A DNA stretch of 64,000 bases. Origin: Holophagae bacterium (GTDB lineage: Bacteria; Acidobacteriota; Holophagae; Acanthopleuribacterales; Acanthopleuribacteraceae). Below the pieces are notes generated by a model, which was not told where the DNA came from, ran no database searches, and saw only the letters and a list, made by a program, of their open reading frames with translations. Below are positions 24,401 to 30,140 of this stretch, one piece after another (within the stretch, counting starts at the first letter, position 1; every line of letters begins with the position of its first letter). The stretch covers positions 434,001-498,000 of the forward strand of contig JAUIFE010000001.1 in the NCBI GenBank assembly GCA_030429565.1. Direction: 5' to 3'. Both the position numbers and the translations under genes were made by a program.

Positions 24401-27400
24401 CCGCGTCTGGCAGGAACAACCACTGCTCGCGGGTCAAGCTGAACCCTTCGCCTCGCGCTTGGTGCTGGTCGCCGCACCCCTGCGCCTCGAAGCGACGCCG
24501 GCCTACCGCGTGGTTTCCCTTCCCGCCGCCGCCAACGACCCCGCCGCCAATTACCGTGAGGCGGCCGTCACGCTGCTCCACGCCCTGCAATCGCTCTCGG
24601 GTCAAGGTCGCGTGTTGGTGCAACTGGTGATCCCGTCACAAGGTGAAGACCGCCTGTTCGCCGGCCTCGGCGCCATGCTTAAAACGGCCCAACTCGAATG
24701 GCCGCATTTGCAGGTGCAAATCATCGCGGTTGCGGCGGGTACGCGGGACCTCGCCGAAAAAGTGCAGGCGTGTAGCCTGTCGCCGGCGGAAACCGAAATC
24801 CGCTACCAGGGCGAACGCCGCGAAATCGGTTTCTGGCAAGAAACCCCTTTTAATCAAGCTGTTTCCCCCTGGCGCGACGGCGGGGTTTATTTGATTACCG
24901 GCGGGTTCTCCGGGCTCGGTCGCGTCTTGGCAACCCACATCGCGGCCCAAACCCGCAACGCCACGCTGATTTTGGTCGGCCGCTCGTCGGCGGACCCGGC
25001 CACCGTGGCAACCCTGGCGCGCGAGGCCCGCGTGCTCACCCGTCAAGTGGATGTGGCGCAGATGGAAGCGGTCCAGGCTTTGGTCGCCGAAATCGACCGG
25101 GACTTCGGACGCCTCGACGGCGTGTTGCACTGCGCCGGCGTCCTGCGCGACGCCTTGCTCCACCAAAAAACCGTCGCCGAATTGGACGCCGTTTTCGCGC
25201 CCAAGGTTCGCGGCACCGTCAATTTGGACCAGGCCACGCGCCACCTCGACCCCGCCACCTTCCTGCTGTTTTCATCCAGTGCCGGCGCCGCCGGCAGCAT
25301 CGGCCAAGCCGATTACGCCGCCGCCAACGGGTTTATGGACCAATACGCCGCCGTGCGTAACGAACGCTTGCGCGCCGAAAACCGGGCCGGGCAAACCCTT
25401 TCGATTAACTGGCCGCTGTGGCAAGACGGCGGCATGCGTCCCAATCGGGAAACAGAAGAACGGCTGTGGCGCGAAACCGGCATGGCCGCCATGGCCTCGG
25501 CCACCGGCCTCGACGCCTTGGCCCGAGCGCTGCGCTGCGGCGAAGATCAGGTTTTTGTGTTGGCCGGCGACACGCGCCGCTTGCGCCGCGTTTTGGTGCC
25601 GCCCTCACCCGTTACCGCCGCCGCGCCGGCAAGTGAACCGGTCTCGCGCAAACAGGCGCGCACCTGGTTGCGCGACCGCTTGGCCGCCCCCCTCAAAATC
25701 CCGGCCGACCGCTTGTTGTCCGACGAACCCTTTGAAAATTACGGGATTGATTCCATTCAAGCCGTCAAACTCACCAACAGCTTGGAGCACGACTTCGGCA
25801 GCCTGCCCACAACCTTGTTTTTCGAATGCGGCAACCTCGACGAAGTGACCGACTACTTTATGGAACACCACGGCGCGGCGCTGGCGCGTTGCCTGTCCCA
25901 ACCGGAACCAGACCGGCCGGCGCCGCGCACGGCCACGCCGCCGCCGACCCGCATCCAGGTGCAAGCCGGCGACACAAGCGTTGCCGCAAGCCACGCCGCC
26001 CCTCGTGAGGAAGCGATTGCCGTGGTTGGTTTGGCGGGCCGTTATCCCGGCGCCCGCGATTTGGACGCGTTTTGGAGCAACCTGCGCGAGGGCCGCGACT
26101 GCATTGTGGACGTGCCCAAGGATCGTTGGGACTGGCGCGCTTACTACAGCGACAACGCCGAGGAAGCCGGCGTTCACAGCAGCCGGCGCGGCGGTTTCAT
26201 CGAAGACGCCGACAAATTCGACGCTTTGTTTTTTGGGATCTCCCCCAAAGAGGCGCGGTACCTCGACCCGCAAGAACGGCTGTTCTTGGAACAAACCTGG
26301 GCGGCGATGGAAGACGCGGGCTACAACCGCGCGCACGTGCGTGGGGCGCAGGTCGGCGTTTACGCGGGCGTCATGTACGGGGAATACCAGTTCTTCGGGG
26401 TTGAAGCGAGTATGACCGGGCCGCGTATGGGTTTTGCCGGCACGCTGGCCGGTATCGCCAATCGGGTTTCGTACGTCTTTGACCTGCACGGTCCCAGCAT
26501 GACCATTGAAACCATGTGCTCCAGTTCCTTAACCGCATTGCACTTAGCCTGCCAGGATCTGCGTTACGGCGTCACCGAGATGGCGATCGCGGGTGGGGTT
26601 AACTTGAGTGTGCACCCCAACAAGTACCTGATGCTGAGCAGCGGGCAGTTCATCTCCAAACAAGGCCGGTGCGCGGCGTTTGGCGCAGACGGCGACGGGT
26701 ACATCCCCGGCGAAGGCGTGGGCGTGGCCGTGCTCAAACGGCTGGCCGACGCCGAACGCGATCGCGACCACATCTACGGCGTCATTCGCGGCAGTGCCGT
26801 CAACCACGGCGGCAAAACCAACGGCTACAGCGTCCCCAACCCGCGCGCCCAACAAAACGCCGTCAGCCGTGCCCTCAAAAACGCGCAGGTCGATCCCCGC
26901 CACATCAGTTACATCGAAGCGCACGGCACCGGGACCCGCCTCGGCGATCCCATCGAGGTCGCCGGCCTGACCGGCGCCTTCCGCGAATACACCGCCGACA
27001 ACGGTTTCTGCCGCATTGGTTCGGTCAAATCCAACATCGGCCACTGCGAAGCGGCGGCGGGCATCGCCGGCTTCACCAAGGTGTTGTTGCAACTCAAACA
27101 CGGCGCCGTCGCGCCAACCCTCCACGCCCGCAACGCCAATCCAAACATCAACTTCAGCGCAACCCCGTTTGTCGTCAACCACGAACTCAGCGATTGGGCG
27201 CAACCGCTCATCGACGGTCGACCCATCCCACGCTTGGCCGGCATATCCTCCTTTGGCGCAGGTGGTTCCAACGCGCACCTGTTGGTGGAAGAGTACCGTG
27301 GACAACACCAGCCTCGCCAAACGGGGCCTTATGTTGTGGTCTTATCCGCCAAAACCGAAGATCGCCTCAAGGCTTCCGCCCAACAACTGCTGACCTTCCT

Positions 27401-27938
27401 GGAACAACACCCCCAAACGGAAGCCGCCGACGTCGCTTACACCCTGCAAGTCGGTCGCGAGGCGATGACCGAACGTTTGGCGTTCACGGCGGATCGTCTG
27501 ACCGACATCATCGCCAGGTTGCGTGCCTTCCTGGTGGGTGACTCTGACGGCTTGGTGCGCGGCGCCTACCGCCGCGACCGCGAGGCGCCGACCTGGTCCG
27601 ATCTCAGTGGCGCCCAACGCGCTGCGATTGAAGCCGGCCGCTACGAGGAACTTTTGCTGCGGTGGTGCCAGGGCATGATCGTGGACTGGTCCCGTCTGTG
27701 GCACAACCAACCGCACCGCATCAGCCTGCCGACCTACCCGTTCGCGGGTCGCCGAACCTGGGTCGAACGGCCGAACCCGTCGCCACCGCCGCGCGCCGTC
27801 ACCAGTGCGCCGCCGTCAGTCGCCGTCGAAGCGGAACCCCGTGCGGCCTTTGAGCCGTTTCACGACGCCTTACTCGACCGCCTAATTGCTGAAGAAATCG
27901 ATCTCGAAACCGCCCTTGCAACCGTGAGAGGGGAATAA
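11067..27938 (+). CDS. Trans-AT polyketide synthase, 5623 aa: cMT-ACP-KS-DH-KR-cMT-ACP-KS-ACP-ACP-KS-DH-KR-ACP-KS
   Basis: The ATG lies one base after the previous stop. The protein opens directly with a C-methyltransferase (about 11067-12150, EIGAGTGGTT) and ACP (12250-12470), completing the module begun in the previous gene. Then come KS (12650-13890), DH (14440-15300, HRVHGARVLP), KR (15350-16640, GGAGGIG), cMT (16790-17860) and ACP (17940-18170); KS (18360-19640) with tandem ACPs (20470-20700, 20920-21150), both DSIIGVEW with the Trp six residues after the Ser that marks beta-branching ACPs; KS (21380-22640), an ACP-like insert lacking the Ser (22780-23010), DH (23510-24340), KR (24360-25560, GGFSGLG) and ACP (25640-25870); and a final KS (26000-27290). 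All four KSs keep Cys-His-His. The last roughly 30 residues form a helical docking tail, matching a short helical N-terminus in the next protein. Confidence 0.96.
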   Translation: MKRDIIDRLVTNPLWDELESWMSRLLGAQLQRMGAFAAGFSPADAWQKVGVLEKYRRWWCDCALEILQRNGNLPPSSSDAPDAVWQAWEPRLQHFLTEPDFAAAVQLVDACLRRLPEILRGTVAATDVLFPRATMSRVANMYQRNTLADYLNGLVADAVVAFLQQRLAAEPNARLRLIEIGAGTGGTTAVILPALASFRDQIESYCYTDISQAFLIHAKTQFVPEHPYLTPALWNVEQPLPAALTPGAYDVAVATNVLHATRNIRESLRHVKTALKSGGRLILNEGVQKTTLNSLTFGLLDGWWRFEDPQLRIPGSPLLESRTWRRVLAWEGYRLRPLAPADDQGLGQQILIGESDGMVRRANTQRNSDDTPAIQTPKAVAHEPSPGPQKPPPAVSPQAVRAQVAEAVTQALAESLKLDEAVQGDIPFSDYGIDSILGVGFVDQINGSLGLSLPTAILFDYTTVDTLAAYLSDTYAERISRSEDTTPPVTAPAPAAQPTRAAPAKQAIAPAPAAQPTRPAPAPHTPPQPDTIAVIGIAGQFPDAPDPATFWRNLIEGRDGITQLPEAYRDLDRLVGLDEEGNPYYQWGGVLEHRNHFDPLFFNIAPREAESMNPHQRLVLQESWKALEDAGYNPRNLDGSQVGIFIGAEPTEYFYESFTGASEAIVASRLSYHLNLRGPALVVNTGCSSSGVAIHLACESLRSGESALALAGGVSAVMKQSGLNTLAQAGMLSPTGACHTFDASGNGTVLSEGVGMVVLKRHADALADGDPIYGLILGSGMNQDGTSNGITAPNGLAQEALIRGVQQRFNINADHITYLEAHGTGTNLGDPVEGNALVRAFRKTTRRTHFCRVGSAKAHIGHTSAAAGVIGLIKILLSLKHRRLPGLLHFQTLNPQIDFTDSPFFIDAQTADWVNPQAPLTAALNSFGHSGTNVHLVVAEAARPALRAETPNRSQLVPLSAFDEERLQEVAANLLAFLETENATDPTRLCDLAHTLQVGREAMHERLIFEVKSLAELKDRLKRFLTTGEIVGRRGRVTAKSKAKSLLAAGDEDTRELIAAWAAKGKLDKLAELWIQGVAVDWRLIDNQNARRISLPTYPFAREHFEAPHKTSTTDLTAPSATSAASVLHPLVQRNTSNFKVQRYSATFHGDEFFFADHRVHGARVLPGVAYLELAQTAVQFALGEEAAGTRIFLKDVVWSRPIRIDADPLEVHITLEPGQDRHGNEEIRFQILTDIVHAEGLAVTAPAQQPRLDLTQLQATVRNQSLDADTVYDAFHQMGIDYGPGHRGLRVLHFDTFTRGNATEPQILARLELPPGHQNHPYTLHPGLMDAALQASIGFMLDQGRGDAERKPSLPFALEALEIFAPIPAETWVWTRPSEGGSFYDRVQKLDIDLCDADGKVCVRLKRFSSRTLTGEIPTVDADQNRHVGLLTLSPVWQVTRPEPHALDAAQSVLVIGGTNDFFDDIRTQLPKAKPQTLTGQETVAALTDIIQRNGDLDHLIWVAPTAQGETLAAETTIADQEAGVIQVFRLVKALLAAGYSERDLEWTLITTQTLAISAGETIAPSHAAVHGLIGSMAKEYPHWRVRLVDIAADETPTAARILQQPAHPEGDALVLRAESCYTRGLAPVTAASTSADSSYRQGGVYVVIGGAGGIGEVWTRQVVADHGAHVYWLGRRPEDEQIRARLAACGNTEYLQADAGDRDALQQAVARIKQKHPRIHGVVHSAIVLRDKSLARMDEARFRAGLSAKVDVSVRLAQVFGNEALDFVLFFSSLQSFTRGAGQSNYAAGCTFKDAYALALAGAWPGEQAPRIRVMNWGYWGTVGIVTDAAYQKRMAEGGLGSIEPDEGMAAVDALLRGAPEQLILLKTTVPEVAEAMCVPETVQFYPPTLPACHERFPKRLPQRHDDIQAIHAAMGPDLEAMNTLYLELLGATLVSLGLFGANPPTLPALYQRWFAESINLLQQHELLHGEPGAWTPSERLDLDRRRQDWERGRPTWMQAENQKAQIILVEACLRALPEILTGRRQATDVLFPNASMELVEGIHKGNVAADLFNEVLEETVVAYLEERCQDPSAEIRILEIGAGTGGTTAGLLPRLKPFAKQIREYCFTDISRAFLLHAETHYAAENPFLTTALFDVGLPLAGQNIAADHYDVVIATNVLHATADIRRTLRNAKATMHRNGLLILNELCSNSLFAHLTFGLLEGWWLYEDTELRILGCPGLYPETWAALLESEGFAPVLFPAAAVRDLGQQVIVAPSDGVVRQNHAGDEPALHVNVTSSAAEVADAEEPAGDSLRERAAAYIKRIVAATLRMSSRKLDTSQPLEMYGLDSILVVHLTNAMRQHFDGITSTLFFEVQTIDALVDHLLETQEAALLKQVGPKQEPRPVQAQTKTAPAPTAANPTRRRFAAKPAQAPATPITATPDTPKPATNTGAVAIIGVSGRYPMAADTGEFWQRLVTGTHCITEVPADRWDWRRYHSDKPGVHGKIYSRWGGFIDQHDRFDPLFFQISPREARLMDPQERIFLETAHACIEDAGYTPATLADERRRVGVYAGVMNSTYAPQPNFATIANRISYVFDFHGPSMSLDTACSSSLTAIHLAVESINAGTCDAAVAGGVHLNLHPIHYQGLCEVRMLSPDGRCKTFGLGADGFVPGEGTGAVLLKPLDRALADKDTIYGIIKGSAINAGGKTNGYTVPNPNAQYRLIADAITRAGIDARTISYVEAHGTGTSLGDPIEISALNRAFSDSPNDQHGQKTCAVGSVKANVGHCESAAGIAGLTKILMQMKHATIAPSLHADPPNDHIDFDKTPFSVPHEAIAWQRPEITVDGVTQTVPRRAGLSSFGAGGANAHLILQEAPAVALATETERDHLIVLSARKPAQLQQMVANLHGFLAEHLAKARPLSMTNLAYTLQVGREAMEERLALIARSAEELAAKLQTLMDQWAAGEPEEVDDLFRGSVPSGAQTDNALSVFTADEELQEAVDKWIQRGKFARLLDVWVQGLAFDWRRLYAEDQPLPSRMNLPTYPFARDRYWMDGDAWVPALEEGSSMGPRAVNLGAWSHKTKAQPLQADTPSTAKAVAPQIVLTPAVVAPITTAPPRHQAAIAKPNGQVQLTPLDDIQPMGPPPPTAAAAPTPAKETLKQTLTQGLAEALFMDVAEINPDKPFTDMGLDSIIGVEWIHTINQSYQLDLQATQLYDTPNIHALSAFLHSTLRGQATPTAAPPRAKAVVLPKPSISLPSMATAAPSGPSQTTPAAHNPTPAAAVPRPPAATASQAPPTRTEPRRRSLEAVRAEVRDTLAEALFMQPAEIELDRAFIAMGLDSIIGVEWVQTINERFNLDLQATTIYDHPTVREFAAFLQKEAPLAAAPATPETAAEPVVDPLPAAAPATAEAVDEPEPPSASPSEPLSELTAITTPAQPPPQTVTAAKPVSRLAGPQEPIAVIGMSGRYPGAADLDSYWQNLTRGVDSVTTIPKSRWNTADYYDKTPGVPGKTNSKWLGVLEDMDCFDPLFFMISPAEAEGIDPQHRLFLEEGWRAFEDAGLNREALSNSRCGVYLGIMSNEYAYLASKNPDEISVSGNSFAIAAARIAYYLNLKGPAIPIDTACSSSLVAAHLACQALANREIDTALVGGVSLYLGPEPYLGLSASGMLAADGRCKTFDNRADGFVPGEGVGAVVLKRLVDAEADGDRIEAVIIGSGINQDGKTNGITAPSATAQAALEREVYRRNGITPDSIGYIETHGTGTKLGDPIEIEALTKVFREAGAAGPCALGSVKSNLGHTSAAAGVASLHKVIHCLQQGKLVPSLHFQQANSHLNLAASPFYVNTETKDWRNGDKPRRAAVSSFGFSGTNAHLVVEEYRPVNPPPRPERDSLIPLSAKNADRLLASAERLLHYLRAGSAPAQAATQIDTAALTSVVVNKLAAILHVEAADIDSEQDFIEFGVEPIHQARLREELEKEWGLEWDGRAFMQKDSVRAIVADLPAGASHGGNDAAPTQPDQAVPARRPHNLHLADLAHTLQHGRDAMEERVAFVCASTDQLVQQLETFIGRGGAADPAARIWRGSVRDYATLSAGLDNPDDLQEMVALRLARRDLPRLAAYWTRGAGIDWHELAQGAKPQLLSLPTYPFARERYWAGAAAPATAANPQAEVLHPLLHTNTSTPDTQRFTTVFSGREWLLTDHVIQLDGALGLPVLPGVAHLEMARAAAQFSFAGQPFHLTHILWLRPLIVSEPCTVHTRLFPLDNGVEGALAFEIYADQNGRRTVYSQGRVLPGAGQAPGEPTPQRPPLAAGQTTDGAACYQLFEAMGIKYGPACRALQRVCRDAHGVWADLALPSLIADDADAYLLHPGLLDAALQAAIALTPLDQAPESGGLGLPFAIDKVVISRQTQPVQAFVRPCRQGTPSRLDVTLLDADGNRCIDLIGFTAKPAPNPTPPVKADKEALVCRRVWQEQPLLAGQAEPFASRLVLVAAPLRLEATPAYRVVSLPAAANDPAANYREAAVTLLHALQSLSGQGRVLVQLVIPSQGEDRLFAGLGAMLKTAQLEWPHLQVQIIAVAAGTRDLAEKVQACSLSPAETEIRYQGERREIGFWQETPFNQAVSPWRDGGVYLITGGFSGLGRVLATHIAAQTRNATLILVGRSSADPATVATLAREARVLTRQVDVAQMEAVQALVAEIDRDFGRLDGVLHCAGVLRDALLHQKTVAELDAVFAPKVRGTVNLDQATRHLDPATFLLFSSSAGAAGSIGQADYAAANGFMDQYAAVRNERLRAENRAGQTLSINWPLWQDGGMRPNRETEERLWRETGMAAMASATGLDALARALRCGEDQVFVLAGDTRRLRRVLVPPSPVTAAAPASEPVSRKQARTWLRDRLAAPLKIPADRLLSDEPFENYGIDSIQAVKLTNSLEHDFGSLPTTLFFECGNLDEVTDYFMEHHGAALARCLSQPEPDRPAPRTATPPPTRIQVQAGDTSVAASHAAPREEAIAVVGLAGRYPGARDLDAFWSNLREGRDCIVDVPKDRWDWRAYYSDNAEEAGVHSSRRGGFIEDADKFDALFFGISPKEARYLDPQERLFLEQTWAAMEDAGYNRAHVRGAQVGVYAGVMYGEYQFFGVEASMTGPRMGFAGTLAGIANRVSYVFDLHGPSMTIETMCSSSLTALHLACQDLRYGVTEMAIAGGVNLSVHPNKYLMLSSGQFISKQGRCAAFGADGDGYIPGEGVGVAVLKRLADAERDRDHIYGVIRGSAVNHGGKTNGYSVPNPRAQQNAVSRALKNAQVDPRHISYIEAHGTGTRLGDPIEVAGLTGAFREYTADNGFCRIGSVKSNIGHCEAAAGIAGFTKVLLQLKHGAVAPTLHARNANPNINFSATPFVVNHELSDWAQPLIDGRPIPRLAGISSFGAGGSNAHLLVEEYRGQHQPRQTGPYVVVLSAKTEDRLKASAQQLLTFLEQHPQTEAADVAYTLQVGREAMTERLAFTADRLTDIIARLRAFLVGDSDGLVRGAYRRDREAPTWSDLSGAQRAAIEAGRYEELLLRWCQGMIVDWSRLWHNQPHRISLPTYPFAGRRTWVERPNPSPPPRAVTSAPPSVAVEAEPRAAFEPFHDALLDRLIAEEIDLETALATVRGE
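12650..18180 (+). other. Module 4: KS-DH-KR-cMT-ACP
   Basis: All catalytic motifs are visible: KS TGCSSS, DH HRVHGARVLP with LMDAALQ, KR GGAGGIG with NYAAGC (a common trans-AT KR variant), cMT EIGAGTGGTT, ACP GLDSIL. Predicted to give an alpha-methyl alpha,beta-unsaturated intermediate. Confidence 0.8.
18360..21160 (+). other. Module 5: KS-ACP-ACP, first beta-branching station
   Basis: The KS is followed directly by two ACPs, each with MGLDSIIGVEW. The Trp (20601, 21051) is the known flag for recognition by the HMG-synthase cassette. No in-line hydratase is present here, so the HMGS, donor ACP and ECH enzymes must act in trans on the beta-ketone. Confidence 0.78.
21380..25880 (+). other. Module 6: KS-(ACP-like insert)-DH-KR-ACP
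   Basis: KS DTACSSS with intact histidines. A Ser-less ACP-like fold interrupts the post-KS linker. The DH motif carries about six extra residues between His and the LPG turn (HVIQLDGALGLPVLPG). KR GGFSGLG with YAAAN and an LRD motif (B-type-like). ACP GIDSIQ. Confidence 0.78.
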
Positions 27939-30140
27939 GCCATGAACAAAGCCATTGAACAAATCTACCGAAAAGTCGCCGCCAAAGAATTGACCAAAAC
28001 GGAGGCGATGACCCTCTTGCGGCAGCTCCAAGCAAGAACCACGGCCACCCAGCCCACGGCCGCCGTGGCGGCGACCTTGCCCAAACCCAGCGGCATCAAC
28101 CTGCTCGATCCCACCGCTCTGCCGACCCATTACCCGACCGGGCCGGACCGTCCGGCCCAGCGGCCGCTCCCCCTCGCGGCAATGCCGGCCCGCGCCCCAA
28201 AAGCAACCGCTTTGTACCGACTGCAACACCTCGGTGACGGCGTTTGGGTGCTGCGACCCGATGCGGACAACGGCCAACCCGCCGCCACCTGTTTGGCCAC
28301 CCTGACCAGCAGCCGTGATCCCCGCGTGTTGGTGTTGCTCGGCGGCGGTTGGGTAACCCTGCCGCGCGCTTTCAAGCTGCCCGTGTTGGCCGTACTCAGC
28401 GGCGACGTGCAAGGTCCGGCCTTGCTGCAAGCGGCGCGCTGCGACCTTGTTTTCTGTGCCGAACAGGGTCGTTACCACAGCGGTGTTTGTTCCGAATCGG
28501 AGCGTGAATTCCTCACCAACCGCTTCGGCGGCCCCGTCGCCGCCTTGTTATCCGGCGCCCAGCCCGTCGACGGCCACACCCTAAAACAGGCAGGCGCCGA
28601 CTTTGCCGTGCTGCCCACCGCCGCGTTGGAAACCGTTGCCTTGCAAACGGCGCACGCACTTAAGGAAACATCGCCCAAGGCATTGACGCTGCTCAAACAG
28701 CACCTTGCCGCAACGGACCTGTTCCCCACACCCCAACCCGAAGCGGGCGCGGTTGCCCTTGCAACGGAGCAGGCAATCGATCCCGGCAAACCGCAGGCGG
28801 TGGCGCTCGCTTCCGATAAGGTGACCATGATGGTGTACCCCGACGGGGTTGTGCTCGTCACCCTTTGTGACCGCGAAAGCAAAAATGCCTTTTCAGCGGA
28901 CATCGCCGCCGGTTTGTTTGATGTCTTCGCCAAGATCCAACACGACCCCGACTACCAGGTTTTGGTGTTAACCGGTTACGACCACCTGTTCGCTTCCGGC
29001 GGGACCCGCGACGGACTGATTGCCATTCAACAGGGCCAAACCCGCTACGCCGACGCCCCCATTTATCAACTGCTGCTCGACTGTCCGATTCCCGTCATCG
29101 CCGCCATGCAGGGCCACGCCGTCGGCGCCGGTTTGTCGATGGGCCTGTTCTGCGATTACCAGATCTATGCCGAGGAAAGCGTTTATTCCAGCCGCTTTAT
29201 GCGCTACGGATTCACCCCCGGTTTCGGCGCCACCCTGATCTTCCCCTACCGGCTCGGCTGCGATTTAGGCCGTTCGCTGCTGTTTACCGCCGAGGACGTC
29301 AAAGGGCGCGACCTGAAAAAACAGGCGCCGTTTTTGACGGTGGTCCCGCGCAAAACCGTTTTGGCCCTGGCCATGACCGCCGCTCACCACATGGCGACCA
29401 CCGGCCGCGACCAAAACCGCCGTGAAAAAGCCGGCCGAACCCAACCCTTGCGCGCCTGTCTCGACGCGGTCGTCCAACGAGAACTGGCCATGCACGGCCA
29501 AACCTTTGTCGGCAGCGAGGAAACCAGGCGGCGCATTGAAGCCGAATACGCGGCGCCCGCCATTCCACCCGCCGCGCCGGCCGCCGTCGCCACCCACACG
29601 GAAGAAACCCTGCGGGAAACGGTGTTGGCGACCTTGCGCAGCATGCTGGCCGAGGAGCTGTGCATGGAAACGGACCTGGTCGACGAGCACCTGCCTTTGA
29701 CGGAGATGGGCCTCGACTCGATTACCGGCGTCACCTGGGTGCGCCGCATCAACCAACATTTCGCGATCGAAATCCCGGCCACGCGCATTTACGATTTCGC
29801 CACCCTCAACGACTTCACCGCATACGTGGCGGGCGAAACCCAAGTCGCAACCCCGCCCACAACGACAACCACAAACGAAGCCGCCGCTGCTGAGCCGCCC
29901 GCACCGCCGGCGCTCGATGTGCGCGACAGCTTGCGCTCGTTGCTGGCCGAAGAGTTGTGCATGGAGGACGCGTTGGTCGAGGACCACGCGCTGTTGACCG
30001 ACATCGGTTTGGACTCCATCACCGGCGTGACCTGGATTCGCCGCATCAACGAACGCTACAACCTCGACCTTTCGGCCACCAAAATCTACGATCACGCGAC
30101 CCTCGCGGAATTTGCGCGTTACGTGGGTGCGGAAATCGCG
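26000..30140 (+). other. Module 7: KS | ECH-ECH-ACP-ACP, second beta-branching station, split over two proteins
   Basis: The KS ends the second protein. The third protein supplies a degenerate hydratase, a full ECH2-like hydratase and two Trp-flagged ACPs (GLDSITGVTW). Tandem ACPs plus an in-line ECH2 are a hallmark of beta-alkylation. Confidence 0.8.
27926..27935 (+). promoter_or_regulatory. Shine-Dalgarno of the third megasynthase gene
   Basis: The purine-rich run GAGAGGGGAA lies inside the end of the preceding gene, 6 nt before the ATG at 27942. This supports translational coupling of the two genes. Confidence 0.6.
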
